From Eulemur rufifrons (taxonomy: Eukaryota; Chordata; Mammalia; Primates; Lemuridae): a stretch of DNA of 64,000 nt. The stretch's first letter is position 1. Every line of letters begins with the position of its first letter. The notes below the pieces were generated by a model that saw only the letters and a list, made by a program, of their open reading frames with translations, was not told where the DNA came from and searched no databases. The DNA lies in contig NC_090990.1 of assembly GCF_041146395.1 (NCBI RefSeq), positions 45,642,001 through 45,706,000 of the forward strand, read 5' to 3'. Below, in pieces: positions 23,831 through 35,269 of this stretch. The position numbers and the translations under genes were made by a program.

Positions 23831-25884
23831 CATCTAAGTACAAAGTTGTTACAAAGTCATTGCTGTAAGTGCCTGGCTCATAGATGGTTATTGGCTCATA
23901 TTGGCTCCTTCCCTGCTACCTGCTCATGCTGTTTCTGCCATGCCCATACCCAGAGCATGCTGGTTACCCAAAGATGAATATGGTCTGATCACACCTTCAT
24001 CCAAAACCAGCTCTGCTGCCTGCATGACCACGCTTCATATTCCATGACTCTGCTCTTCCACTACAGTTGACTGGACCTAAAAGTAGACAATCAGACATCT
24101 TTTCTTGGAAAGTCCAAATAAGGAATGTTAAAAAGATGAGATAAGTTCATGCTGGGAACAGCAGAGCCAGTGTCGGAATAATCACAATGAGCCATGGGCA
24201 AGCCAAAGATGCAGGGCACAGAAACAGATCCAGGGGAGTTTCTGAAGACTGGAGCAGATATGCTCAGGGAGAAAGCAAATGCCAGAGAGGTGAGGGAGCC
24301 ATCAAGACCCAGGAAAGAGAAGGGAGGAGTAGAGCTGTCTTATTTCCCAACAACTCTTCAGCTTCCATCCAAGTGGGTCCCTAAAGAAAATCTTTTCCTC
24401 AAGTAATGTGGGTGACACTCTGTTTCTTACCACCCAAAGAGCAGAACTCAAAAAAAAAAAAAAAAATCTCCTTGTGCCACTCAGTCTTGAGGTTTCCCTA
24501 TAAAAGACCTTTAAGTCTCTGAATCCAAGAGCAAGATGGAAACAAGTCAAATTATGAGGTGCAAAGTCTGGAGGCCTTGAGCTAAGCCCACCAACCCAGA
24601 TGCCAACACACCCAGCTCTCCCCATTTACTCTCCAGCCCCTCCTTCATGTCTCTCCACCAGCTCCCCAGAGTCCATTTCAATCACTTTGGAGCCCAGGGT
24701 GGCTGGGCTGTGGGAAATATTCCCCCCTCTAGAAATCCTGCCACTTATCTGATCCGACCTTTCTAGACATTCAAGCTCCGCACATCGGAAATGGATTTTT
24801 GTTGCTGTTCACTGCTGTTACAAGTACAACCCAGACTCGACCCTCTCTCCACAGAAGGCCTCCTTATCCCTGCTTTCACAGCCAGCCACCAAGAGAAACA
24901 GGATCTTGATTTACTTTTCCTTCCTGGTGACATTTCAAGTCCATTTTGTGCAGTAACCACATACACCACCTATGACTAATGCGATTTAAAAGGTGAAGCG
25001 CTGGGTGCTTGCAGCTTCCCCAAACCTCTCCATTCATTTCCAAACCATATCCCTCAAAGACCCCTGTAGTCGTGAAAGCTTCACTTAGCAAAATTAAGAA
25101 TGTGAGCACATTTTGACCCAATTCCCCTGACAAAGTGTTCCCATGCACGCTTTGAAAGAAGAGATTCAGTGTGGCTGTGAGGCCAGCCAGGGCTAGAAGG
25201 CCTGATGCTAGCAACTCACTGTTTTCCAAATCCTTGTGATTCTGTCTTAGCGGGAGCTTTCTGGGAAATAAGGGAGAGGGTCACGCAGAAATGACCACTC
25301 AGCAAAACTGCCTTATTGTCTCTTGCTGTTTGCCCCTCACCGCTTGCATCCAATGCCAAGACACACTCAGGTACACACGTGTGCACTTACATCTGGAAGG
25401 CACCAGAAACACAGGCAGAGTGGGCCGTTGGCATGACAATACAGCTTGAGGGGCATCTTGGAGGCCGCCACTAAAACCATCTCCTCCACTAGCAGGTGTC
25501 TTCTGCCTCGAGTTCCTATCAGTTCCAGTTCTGCTTTGGGGGTTCAGTATTTCCAAAACTTCTCTATGGTAAAGGCAATGCAGAAATTCCCTAGTGACCA
25601 GGAATGAATTTATCAAACCTTTCCCTCGTTAAAAGGAGCCAAGTATTTAGATTTTTGGGTAGTTGTGTGAGGAAAGGCAGCAAAGAAGACAGAGAAGAGT
25701 TTATTAATAATAAAGTCTGTATGTTCTGAATTTTCTATAATACATGTACATTGCTTTCATAATTTGAAGAAAAAGAGGTAAATATAAAAAAGTTTTCAAC
25801 CCATTATCCTTATAACTACGTTCATTTTTTTTTTTGTCAGGCCATTCAGATATCCCAATTAAGCCCTCAGAGTAACATGAGGCT
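23831..25884. other. Unassigned non-coding DNA
   Basis: About 2 kb without named repeats, except that 23860-23910 looks like a MIR or L2 tail (AAGTGCCTGGCTCATAGATG). Includes a 17-A run at 24451-24467. Overlapping frames of about 60-117 codons on both strands show no domain. Confidence 0.35.
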
Positions 25885-26230
25885 TGGTATCTTAGGCTGG
25901 GTTCCCTAGAAAACAGATCCCCGGCGAAAGTTTTCATGCTGAAGTGTATTGGGGAGTATAGTACCAGGGAAGGAGGAGGGGAGAGAAAGGAGTGAGGCGA
26001 GGAAGGAAGGAAATTAAATATAAAGGAAGACGTCACCAGGCTGGTCCCAGCTCAGTCCCATGGGACCCACCCTGAGAGAGCCTGTGAAACTGCTGTTTCT
26101 CTATACAAGCTGAATATGAAGGAAAAGGGAGAACTATCCCACTGGTAAAGCCCATCTATAGGGCATCAACTCCTTCAACACATCAACTGGTACTGCCCAG
26201 CCCCCTGGCCACCTCAGGGAAGCCAGATTC
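25885..26230 (+). repeat. Unnamed ancient repeat, copy 2
   Basis: Shares with 17000-17345 the order GGGTTCCCTAGAAAACAG, TGTATTGGGGAGTATAGT and AGCTCAGTCCCATGGGAC. Contains a G/A-rich stretch at 25965-26020. Probably an old LTR, family not named. Confidence 0.45.
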
Positions 26231-26744
26231 CTGAGTACCTGAAGCAAGATCTCTGGCATCACCTGAGGTGTGAGTCACACTGCAGGGGTGAGCCTGTGGC
26301 TTTCCTTGCATGTACCTGTGTGTTCTGTGGCCCTGCCAAACAGCCACATGAGCCAGCAGGCATGTGTCACACTGATACCAGGACTCTGTGTTCTTTCCTG
26401 CCTCACAGCAATCTATTTCTCTTGGTCCCTATCACAAAGGTGGCCACAGAAAGCAAGAACAAAACATCTCCTCTTCAGCCTTTAAGAATGCCAACCGTTG
26501 TCAGGTGATCTTCCTAGAGGCCCATCAGTAGCATCGAGCGAAAAACCATGGCCAAGAAAATATGGAGCAGTTCACAAACTGGGTCTGACAGAACATCTGA
26601 TAAACCCCAAATGATTTTTAAAGATCACACAGCAGCTCTACCAGTTTTTGTGATACAGGCAAGTTTCTTAAATTGATTTGTTAGCATAGTCCAGGCTAAG
26701 TTACAGAAAAAGCAAAGTCCCCAAATCTCAGTTGCTCAAGATTA
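26231..26744. other. Unassigned non-coding DNA
   Basis: No gene or repeat recognised. Two overlapping plus-strand frames of about 70 codons are not supported. Confidence 0.4.
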
Positions 26745-27015
26745 GAAAAAATGACTTTTGCCTATGCCTCAGTCCAGACTCGGTTGATGTCCTCTTCCAT
26801 TTTGCACTGACACCATCCTAGATAGAGGCCACCAAGGTCACCACAGAAGGGCAAAAAAAAAAAAAAAAAAAAAAGGTGGAGGCTTGTGCAGGATGTTTTC
26901 AAAAGTCAGGCTTGGAAGTGGCTTACAACGCTTCTGCCCACATTTCCACAGGCCAGAACTCAGTTTCATGACTCAATCTGACTGTAAAGGAGGCTGGGAT
27001 GTATAGTCTTTCTGT
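26745..27015 (+). repeat. Unnamed ancient repeat with internal poly(A), paralogue of 29330-29650
   Basis: GAGGCCACCAAGGTCACCAC, then GGCTTGGAAGTGGCTTACAA, AGGCCAGAACTCAGTTTCAT and AAGGAGGCTGGGATGTATAG follow a common mammalian interspersed repeat whose name I cannot fix. A run of 22 A (26852-26873) sits inside it. Confidence 0.6.
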
Positions 27016-27115
27016 GTGCTCAGGAAATGCCATGCTGAGCACATAGCATCATCTTCACCACATTTAACCTTCCTAGCCTTCAGTTGGATCCATACAATGG
27101 AGATAGTGATTCATT

Positions 27116-27162
27116 CTCTCTCTCTCTCCTCTCTCTCTGTCTCTCCCTCTGTCTCCCCCAAG
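27116..27162 (+). repeat. CT-rich microsatellite
   Basis: (TC)n array with CCTC and TGTC interruptions, ending in CTCCCTCTGTCTCCCCC. Confidence 0.9.
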
Positions 27163-27724
27163 TTTATAGTGAAGATCAAATGAGGTAACATTGGTAAAAT
27201 CATCAAGCTCATGATCAGATAACAGATGTCAAAAAAATGATGATGATAGTGGTGGGAAAGGAGGTAGTGGTAGTAATAATGGTTGTAGTCACCATAATAG
27301 ATATAATTACTGTTGAAATATTGTTAGGATTTATTGCCTACATTTTGATCAATATCAATATGTCAGAATGTTAGATTTAAAGAAATCTATTTTTCTCTCT
27401 TCAATCTTTTTGGATGTAAACACCTATCTCACCTTCCTAACATAGAGTTCTCCTGGCTCAGTTTCCCTTTAGGAGAAACATCTATTATCTAAAACGTTTG
27501 GTAATAATAGCAGGTTCTTGTTTCTTTCCCTCTGCATTTTGTTTTGTTTGACATTTCCCAACCTCTCATCCCCTCAGTAGGGAAGATGTGCAGCTATCTC
27601 TTGGCCCAGTCCTGGGTGGCTTTGATTATGTGGCCGTAGACGGAGCCAATGAGGAGTAGGAAAATTAATCAGAGCAGCAGGAGTTGTTTTTTTCTCCAGA
27701 TGGAGCCAGTTCAACAAATTACCA
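27163..27724. other. Unassigned DNA
   Basis: Includes an imperfect ATGATGATAGTGGTGG-type trinucleotide stretch (27235-27295). No gene seen. Confidence 0.4.
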
Positions 27725-27965
27725 AGTCATTTATGTAGTCAACATATACATACTGAGCATCTTCTATGTGCCAAGCTCCATGCTGAGCACTGGGGATGTG
27801 GAAATGAGTAAGACATACCCAGACCTGGGAGGAGGGGTGCCATGAAGGGCCATGTAAACAAACAGTGATGGAGAAGAGTCTCAGAGGTGGAGAACAGATT
27901 TGGGGGCTTCAGGAAGGCATGAATCATTTTCAGGTAGGGGTCTCATTTAAGGACCAAGGAGGTCT
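27725..27965 (-). mobile_element. L2 LINE 3' end, antisense
   Basis: ACATACTGAGCATCTTCTAT, then GTGCCAAGCTCCATGCTGAG, CACTGGGGATGTGGAAATGA and AAACAAACAGTGATGGAGAA follow antisense L2. Confidence 0.85.
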
Positions 27966-29329
27966 GTCTGAATATAGCTCCACAGAAAGGCAGAATGGCA
28001 GGATTTGCAGGATCTGATGGCCTCAGCTCCCAACTAACTATCTTGAAATGCAGGGGTAGGTGCTAAATCTAAATGCATGAGAACTAAAATCAGGCAGAGC
28101 ACAGGTGTGAGGGTGAGACAGGGAGGCGACAGCCCAGCACTCCTGGGAGCAGCAAGGGTGTGCTACGCTCATCTAAGACTTAACTAAACTTGGGTTGGGA
28201 AGTCACACACTTTATGCAGACCTCTTTATTCATGACAAGAAATGGTTCCTTCATGTTCTGATACATTGGATGGGCTGAGTCTTTAGTTCTTAGACTGGGG
28301 CACAGGGGATGTAGGCAAGGATGATGCACTTTCTTCTGGTCCATCAAGTCAGGCATCATCAGCAGGTTCCACCCCTCTGAGAAGCCAGGTTCTCAGTGAG
28401 AAGACTTGTTTTCAGTTGCCAGACCACCTTATCTCTTATAGCTATGTCAGGGTTAACCCATGACAATGTATTTCTCCAGTCCTTCTGGCCCCACAACAAC
28501 TAAATTCCTGGTCTCTCTTCTTATGCTCCTAGCACCCATGAATCTGGAGGCAGCACATTGTTATGGGAAGACATTGGCATCTATTTCAGTCAGGAATCAT
28601 TTTCCTTCAATAAAGAAGTTCAGTAGTTGATATCAGGGGATTACAAGGCCATTCTATGTCTTTATCAATATTCCAGCCTCCCTCTATTATTCTCCTCTGC
28701 CATTCTGAGTATCGCAAACGCTGTAGGATGATTAGACTGTAAACTGCCTGTCACTGCTTAATAGTCTTTGCCTCACTTTAAACTATTCCTGAAATTTCAG
28801 CATTTAGAGATCAGTGTTTGCCATTCTCCCTAAAAATGCATATCCTCCTTGTGAAAATAAAACAGAAAACAGAAGTTCACTCCTCAATACAACTTGGTTT
28901 CAAAAGATCATTAATGCTTGGTAATATGTTAATTTTTCAATGGCACAGAAAGAAACAGAGGACCATTTTGGAATAGAGAGCCCTGGGAAAGTTTGATGTC
29001 TTGGAGAAGAGAAGATTTTTGTGGGCGCAAAGGGGACAAACTTCTGGTAACTACTGTATAAAGGATTTATTTCAAGGATGCAAGAGAATGTTAGATAGCT
29101 GGAATACCACCTCATTCTTACTCATGGAATCATTTGTCTTTTAGTATCTTGAAAATTGGCATAATATGGCAGGCCTCAACATTTCTAATGACAGAATCTA
29201 TATCATAGATACCTGCTTCTTTGGATATATCTAATAGGTACACACACACACTCATGCAGTACTCTGTATGGGGTAATTCCAGCCACTGTAAAAAAAAAAA
29301 ATTCAAATACAATAAGCATTTCCCCTTTA
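27966..29329. other. Unassigned non-coding DNA
   Basis: About 1.3 kb without recognised features. An A-run follows at 29289-29300, with a short CA tract at 29240-29250. Confidence 0.35.
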
Positions 29330-29650
29330 AGTGTGGTCCACCACAAGCAATCCTGATTGGTGATGGCTTTATTCAATGTGATGATCCAAGGGCCCAGGTT
29401 CCTTCCATCTCGTGGCTCCCCTATCTTCAATGTGTGGCTTCCAAAATCACTGTGCTTGTTTCTCACAAGGAAGAAATAGCATGAGAGATCCCGCATGAGA
29501 GGTTTTAAAGGGTAAGACTGAGAAGTGGCTCATGTTACTTCCACTCACCTTCCATTGGCTGGAACTCCATCAAATGGCCATCCTTAGCAGCAAATGAGAC
29601 TAGGAAATGTAGCCTGGCTCATGTCCACGAAGAAGAGGAAATGGGTTTGG
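29330..29650 (+). repeat. Unnamed ancient repeat, paralogue of 26745-27015
   Basis: GTCCACCACAAGCAATCCTG, then CAATGTGTGGCTTCCAAAAT, GAGAAGTGGCTCATGTTACT, CCATTGGCTGGAACTCCATC and GAGACTAGGAAATGTAGCCT. The last three blocks correspond in order to those at 26910-27000. The frames over it on both strands are spurious. Confidence 0.6.
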
Positions 29651-29664
29651 TGAAAGCTATTCTG

Positions 29665-29960
29665 TTTCTGCCATAAATGCCTGCTGTGTTTCAGGCCTTG
29701 AGCCAAGTACTAGAAAGACAGCAGTTAACACAGACGTGGCCTCCCTCAGGGAGCCTGAAATAGAAGAATACAGAAGTGCAACAAATAATCACAAACATGT
29801 GCACAACAATACATATTTAAGCAGTACAACTTAAACAATACAATTTAAACAATAAAATTGCAAATGTGATGAGAACATAGAGTACAAGGGGCAAATGTAA
29901 CAAGTATTATGACATAGATTACAAAGGGCTAGGATGTATAGGAATAAGTAGGAATTAACC
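29665..29960 (-). mobile_element. L2 LINE 3' end, antisense
   Basis: GCTGTGTTTCAGGCCTTGAG, then GTGGCCTCCCTCAGGGAGCC and TGCAACAAATAATCACAAAC in antisense L2 order. Confidence 0.75.
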
Positions 29961-29984
29961 AAGTTGAGAGACAGACATATCATG

Positions 29985-29987
29985 TAT

Positions 29988-30062
<75 letters not shown>
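29985..30062 (+). repeat. TG/CG then GA compound microsatellite
   Basis: (TG)n of about 18 units with a central GCGCGCG, followed directly by (GA)n. The alternating purine-pyrimidine half can form Z-DNA and the GA half is polypurine. The array is likely length-variable. Confidence 0.95.
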
Positions 30063-30063
<1 letters not shown>

Positions 30064-31931
30064 CAACATATGTCTGGGCCCTTGGCATGATATGCCATTT
30101 GCTCCATTTCCTCATTTAGCAAGTCAAATGCCCACTAGGTGCCAGGTAGGTGTTGGTAGGTGATATCTTGGAGATATCTTCTCTTCTCCAAAATATCACC
30201 TACCACCTTCCAGTATCCACGGAAGATTCCAAAATGGAGAATGTAAACCACTGTTGTCTACTACCACTACCTTGGAAAACTTATTTTGATCCATCAGGAA
30301 CAAGTCCTCACCACCTCACAAATAATCTCACACATTTGGGATGATTTCAGGTGTGGATGAGGGCCTTTATGCCCCTAATTAGTTTTTCTCCATCCATTTA
30401 TTAAGCAAACTACTTAGCATACAGCCAGGATATCAGTGGCATTCTCTTAACTCAAAGACTAGCTCTACCCTACTAAAGAACGGGCTGAAAATTTGAATAT
30501 ATGCTGTACTCACATCCCCCTTCTAAGGTAATCACTCCAAGTAGGTGACTGTATATGACACTTCTGTGACAGCCACAGTGCCACCCTGTTCCCCACCCTA
30601 GACTGCTCAGACCAGGGATCAGAGCACATGGTCATAGCCCCTAAGGTAATGTGGCACAAAAATGTTCAATTATTTTATGTTTATAGTAATAGTGATTTAA
30701 TAGCAATAGTAGGAGTAAGATTTTATAGTAAAAATGTATCAAACTTATCCAATCAGATTTCCTTTCTTAGTTTAATAGCTAGATTCCTATTTATTTTAGA
30801 ATAAAGTTCAGAGACTGTTTACAAAAATGAAAAGTTTATATACAGCAAGGCCTCCTATGTTGTTCTGGATGGGTAAGAACTTACAAAAAAAAAAAAAGTT
30901 TTGCACATAACATAATAGGAATTTTGCAGTCATGGTCTAACAAAACATGTCTGTGAGCAGGACCTAAATGTAAACACAGGAAGTAAAGATTTCCCTGCCA
31001 GGGAGGCTGGCAGGTTTTGAGACGTCTAGTAACCCAATTTGCATTTTAGGTTGGTTCCTGTTCTGTGCTGTAATCCCTGTAGTCATGCCTAAATTTTAAG
31101 GAAAAGTCTATTACATATTCAAAGCTGCCTTCCATCAGTGATGCTTTGGAGAATGACAAAGCAAATTCTTATCAACAAATGGGACAGAGTGGGGAGAGAC
31201 AGGAGGGGAGCCACAAGTGGCAAAAGTGTGAGCTGGTTGATCAAGAAGCCAAAATTCGTACCAGGAAGCTACAGGAGATCATAAATAGCTATGCTCTGAA
31301 TCCTCTTACATCTTCACGAGGGCACAGCCGTGACCACTGTAGGTAGGACAGAGGCTCAGAACCACTTCATCTGCCCATTGAATTAAAAAGCAGCCTATAA
31401 AAGGCCAAAGCACGTGGGTTCATTGAAGTCACCTTGGCAGGCACCCACCTAGAGCCTGCTCACATCAAGCCTGCATGTTTCAGACAGTTGTGAAGAGGAG
31501 ACACTGGCGACTTGGTTTAGTAATAACACCAAAGTGCTTCCAGCAAACAAGTAAGCAGTCAGAAATGCATCACCTCTACTCTCCTTCCCAGCTTCTTGCT
31601 CCCAAATGTGTAGGTGGTTAGTTGGTTGCAGGTTGTTGTTTCATTTTTTTTTTTTTTTCTGCAAGAAAATGGAAAATTGCATCTTGAAAAGCAGCCACGA
31701 AGCTTTTCTGTAATTACCAAGAAACCTATCAATTCTTTAGACAACCCAACTGGTAGCATATGGCCCAACACTGGTAGGTTTTTTGTGTGTTTTTGTTTGT
31801 TGATTGGTCAGTTTTGTTTTTGGCTTTTGAGTATTTTTTTTTTCTTTTTGCTCTCTGAAATCAGTATAATTTGCAGTGATATTTTAATTTCTTATTGTGA
31901 AAGGGACAGCAACTGGTTTTTAATGGTTACG
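30063..31931. other. Unassigned non-coding DNA
   Basis: About 1.9 kb. Contains a 13-A run (30884-30896) and a 16-T run (31645-31660). The 66-codon frame at 31146-31346 is hydrophilic but has no family signature. Confidence 0.35.
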
Positions 31932-32230
31932 GAATGGTGACTTGCAACCCTGGCCCAGCTGCTGTCACCGCCGTGCCGCGAGCAGACTTGCAGCATCTTG
32001 TCTCAGGCACACATCAGTGCTCTTGCCTGCTGCCTGCCTCCCTCCCAACGGACAGGCCACCGCCTGCTGCTGGCACAGCGCCGGCCCTTCAGGAAACAAA
32101 CGTTCTCTTGCTGCTGGGCGATAGGACAGGACAGACGCTGGATTTTGAGAGAACCAGAGAAAGGCACCCTCGGGCCGGCTGCCCCTACTCCCTGCCCATC
32201 TGCCTTCCCTGCTTAGCAGAGATCTCACTC
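31932..32230. other. GC-rich patch, possible conserved or regulatory element
   Basis: Visibly more GC- and CpG-rich than either flank (for example CACCGCCGTGCCGCGAGCAG at 31968-31987 and CAGCGCCGGCCCTTCAGG). No repeat is recognised. Frames of 60-108 codons stay open on both strands at once, which reflects low stop frequency in GC-rich DNA, not coding. It could be an enhancer, an unannotated non-coding exon or chance. Confidence 0.4.
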
Positions 32231-32319
32231 ATCAGGGCCATAGGAGAGTGGCTGTTTTGATCAGACTGTAGTCTAGATTGTTCTGCCTTTTTCCCCCTAC
32301 CAGTCTTGCTCAAGGCTAT

Positions 32320-32530
32320 AGTGGCCATTTATTTATTCAGGCCACAAGCATTTATTGAGCCTCTGTTATGTGCCAGGCAATTTGCTAAGTGCTGGGAATA
32401 TACACTTGAATACCTCATTCCCCGTCCTTGAGAAAGTCACAGTTCAGTGGGGTAGACAAGACACGCCAACCAATAAGTTATGACACAACACTAAGAATAT
32501 AATCACAGAGTTAAAAAAAATGCACAGAAA
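32320..32530 (-). mobile_element. L2 LINE 3' end, antisense
   Basis: AAGCATTTATTGAGCCTCTG, TTATGTGCCAGGCAATTTGC, TAAGTGCTGGGAATATACAC and GAAAGTCACAGTTCAGTGGG follow antisense L2. Continues after a MIR at 33050. Confidence 0.9.
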
Positions 32531-32559
32531 AGGACCATTAAAGTATCACACAGGCATGC

Positions 32560-32765
32560 ATGAAACAAGTGGACTTTGGAGACTGTTAGCTCAGTGGAAA
32601 TCCCAGCTTTGCCTCTTGCTACCTGTTTGGCTTTGGATAACTTATTTAAGGTCTCTAAATCCCAGTGACTCATCAGGAAAGGATTATGTGAGATAATGCA
32701 GTGAAGCACTTGAACAGGACACATAGTGAACACTCAGTAAATGTCGGCCACTATTACCCAGTGCA
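32560..32765 (+). mobile_element. MIR SINE
   Basis: Near full length: AAATCCCAGCTTTGCCTCTT, TGTTTGGCTTTGGATAACTT, and a CTCAGTAAATGTCGGCCACT end. It lies between two pieces of antisense L2. Confidence 0.85.
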
Positions 32766-33049
32766 ATTCGTATCCAGATGCCTCCCCTGGGGATGTTGAG
32801 TCCCAGCCACTGCACCCAGGCAGGGGTTTTGGAATCCCAGAAAGGATGGGAGAACGGGGTTAGCTAGTGGGCATCAGAGCTTTGAGTTAAAGAAGGCCCC
32901 AAACATCTGTGCCCAAGGACAAAGTTGGAGTACAAAGCCAAGTAAAAAATCTACCTGGACTGCCAGACAGAGGGGACAATCAGAGTGGAAGGAACTAAAT
33001 CCAGAAGTTGGAGATAGCAGGCAAAACCCATTCAGAAAAAAGAATACAA

Positions 33050-33370
33050 GCAGAGGTAAAAATCTGGAGCAACAGAGACTTAAGAAGACTAGAAAAATCT
33101 TCTCAGAGGATGAGGCATTTGACCTGGATCTTAAAAGATGAGTAGGAGCTAGCCAGGAGGAGAAGTTAGGAAAGGGCAATCCTTGAAGGGGAAACAGCAT
33201 GGGCAGAGGAGTGGTGGTGCTCAGAGGGAGAGGAAAAATGTTATAATGGCTGGAATGTGTGTGATAAAGCGCATGGAGGTGAGGCTGGAGCAGGGCAAGA
33301 GCTGAGACCTGGAGGACCTTGTGTGCCAGGCTAAGAGGACTAGTCTTACTCTGCAGGCCAATGTGGCCAC
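33050..33370 (-). mobile_element. L2 LINE, antisense, upstream section
   Basis: GAGGCATTTGACCTGGATCT, then GATGAGTAGGAGCTAGCCAG, GGGGAAACAGCATGGGCAGA, and GACCTTGTGTGCCAGGCTAA. It continues the copy at 32320. The 169-codon minus-strand frame (32874-33383) is mostly this L2 3' region and is not a gene. Confidence 0.85.
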
Positions 33371-33371
33371 A

Positions 33372-33520
33372 TATCAGAGTCATCTGCCAGGCTCTTACAG
33401 GGCCCCAATGCTCAGGGGCCGAGTCTAACTGGTCTGGGGCAAGACCCAGCCGTGGGTATTTTATAAATCTTCCCAGGTGGTGCTAATGTGCACCCAGGGT
33501 TGCAAACCACTGCTGAGGGA
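33372..33520 (-). mobile_element. MER5-type hAT-Charlie MITE
   Basis: ATATCAGAGTCATCTGCCAG, then GGTCTGGGGCAAGACCCAG and CAGGTGGTGCTAATGTGCAC, ending GGTTGCAAACCACTG, as in MER5-class non-autonomous DNA transposons. Strand is uncertain because the element is nearly palindromic in structure. Confidence 0.7.
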
Positions 33521-33589
33521 ATCAGACACCAGTGAAGATTCTACTTGTGTGCCCAGAATGCTATGAAGCTAAGAAAGGATAGTCATTTA

Positions 33590-33725
33590 ATTTTAGCAAA
33601 CATTATTAAGACGGACTCAGTGCAGGCCTTGTGCTAGGCCTTGTAAATATGGAGATGAGAAGACAGGGTCCACTGCTCTCTGTTTAGCTCTTTAGAGTCT
33701 ATGAATCACGTTCACCTTCACTGTC
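33590..33725 (-). mobile_element. L2 LINE 3' end, antisense
   Basis: GCAGGCCTTGTGCTAGGCCT, TATGGAGATGAGAAGACAGG and TTTAGCTCTTTAGAGTCTAT follow antisense L2. Confidence 0.7.
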
Positions 33726-34154
33726 TTATCCTGTCTGGGAATCGAGAGAGAATGTAGTTACAGTCCTTCAGGGGAAGTGGTACACACAATCAACTCGGTC
33801 ATTGTGGGGCCTACCCTGAGGTCTGGCACTGGGCTGCAGTGGAGAAAATGAATTGAGCAATCTTTTATAGAGCAAAATCAATAGCATCAGAACAGGCAGG
33901 CGCACCAGCAGCTGAGGCCGGCAGGAGGTGGAGAGAGGCACAGGGGAGGGGGGAGGGGGCCTGTGGGAGAAAACAAGGACAATGCAATGCAGAGAAGAAA
34001 CAGAGGAGGAAGGAAGGGGGCCAAGTGGAGCAAGTTGAGTGATGAGGTGGTGGTTCCTGAGATATTTGAACAAAACCACTAGATCCCTTGTGTGTTAAGC
34101 CCCCTCCGCTACTCAGAGCCCTGACGTAGAGATAGGTGTGCACAATGGTATGAG
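33726..34154. other. Unassigned DNA with G-rich tract
   Basis: 33926-33960 is G-rich (GGGGAGGGGGGAGGGGGCC) with closely spaced G runs, a possible G-quadruplex on the plus strand. The antisense proline- and leucine-rich frames over it are low-complexity translations. Confidence 0.5.
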
Positions 34155-34315
34155 GGAGAAACTAACCCTTAGCAGGTTCCTGTCACTGTGCTGGGAGTTT
34201 TGCATACAGCAATGTAATGTAAGCTTCACTAATTACTAATTTTACAAATGAGAAAACAGAAATTCTAAAGGTCATTAGGCTACCGGGCTTGTGTGTGTTG
34301 GAGTCATTTATACCT
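34155..34315 (-). mobile_element. MIR SINE, antisense
   Basis: TCCTGTCACTGTGCTGGGAG, then AATTTTACAAATGAGAAAAC and GGTCATTAGGCTACCGGGCT. Confidence 0.75.
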
Positions 34316-34906
34316 TTTTAGGCTTAGAGACAAATGTATGGGGGAGTAGCTGTGTAAAAGAAGAGGCACTTCAGAAATAAGTTTTCCACCCTCAGCCCAC
34401 GTGTAACACTAGTACAAGGCTTGGAGTGGGACAGGACCTCACAGATCACCCTGTGTGAATGTGAGTGAACCCTGAACCGGGACCTCATGGACCCCTCAGC
34501 TCCAGACAAGACCTTCATTCTTGTCTGAAACACAACCATTCAGGTTAGCTAAGGCAGACGAAACAGACAGAAAAAGCCAAGCACACCACCACAAGCAAAT
34601 TTTTAGGGATCCTCAGGCACAATATCCTCCCAAGGGAGTTCCGCGAGAGCGACTGGGGCCTTCGCCACTGGGCCTGGGAAGGCCTAGAGGGTGGAGCATG
34701 AACTCAGAGTAGCCCACCAGAGTGAGAAACAGGTCTCGTGAGAAAGCCTTTCTTGAGAGCAGCAGAGTCCAGCTCTGGTCGCTCTGCACTGTTGAATTGC
34801 ATGGCTGGGTCTCTTGTGATTGCTTTAGACATACACCCAACTCTGACCAGGTCAGGCAAAGGGGGAACTTACTGGAAGGATACTGGGTCATTTCACATAT
34901 GTGGAA
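34316..34906. other. Unassigned non-coding DNA
   Basis: About 590 bp. Overlapping frames on both strands of 63-119 codons without family features. No repeat recognised. Confidence 0.35.
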
Positions 34907-34911
34907 GTGTT

Positions 34912-35264
34912 TGCTATGACTGGAATGTTTGTGTCCCTCCTTAAAATTCACAGCTGAAATCATAACCCCCAAGGTGATGGCATAAGGGAGGTATAGCCTT
35001 TGGGAGGTGATTAGGTCATAAGGGCAGAGCCCTTAGGAATGGGATTAGTGCCCCTACAAAAGGCCTCTCCCCGTCCAGCACATGAGGGCACAGCAAGAAG
35101 GTGCCATCTATGAACCAGAAAGTGGAGCCTCACCAGACACTGAATCTGCCAGTACCTTGATCTTGGAATTCCCAGCCTCCAGAACTGCGAGAAATAAATT
35201 TCTGTGGTTTATAAGCCTCGTAGTCTGAGATATTTTGTTACCGCAGCCTGAATAGATTAAGATA
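34912..35264 (+). mobile_element. MST-type MaLR solo LTR with 5-bp TSD
   Basis: Starts TGCTATGACTGGAATGTTTG, carries a GGCATAAGGGAGGTATAGCC segment and AGAACTGCGAGAAATAAATT, and ends at AATAGATTAAGATA: a complete MST-class LTR of 353 bp. Perfect GTGTT repeats at 34907-34911 and 35265-35269 are its TSD. The AATAAA at 35192-35197 is the LTR poly(A) signal. No internal genes, so LTR-LTR recombination removed them. Confidence 0.9.
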
Positions 35265-35269
35265 GTGTT

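Noticed and set aside
31146..31346. 66-codon hydrophilic frame looking faintly exon-like
   Set aside because: No splice-site pair that makes sense, no known motif, and too short to distinguish from chance.
32874..33383. 169-codon minus-strand frame, Leu/Ser/Pro-rich
   Set aside because: Most of it is the sense strand of an L2 3' region plus the edge of a MER5; no domain.
34912..35264. Possible retroviral genes next to the MST LTR
   Set aside because: The LTR is flanked directly by its TSD on both sides, so it is solitary and no internal region exists.
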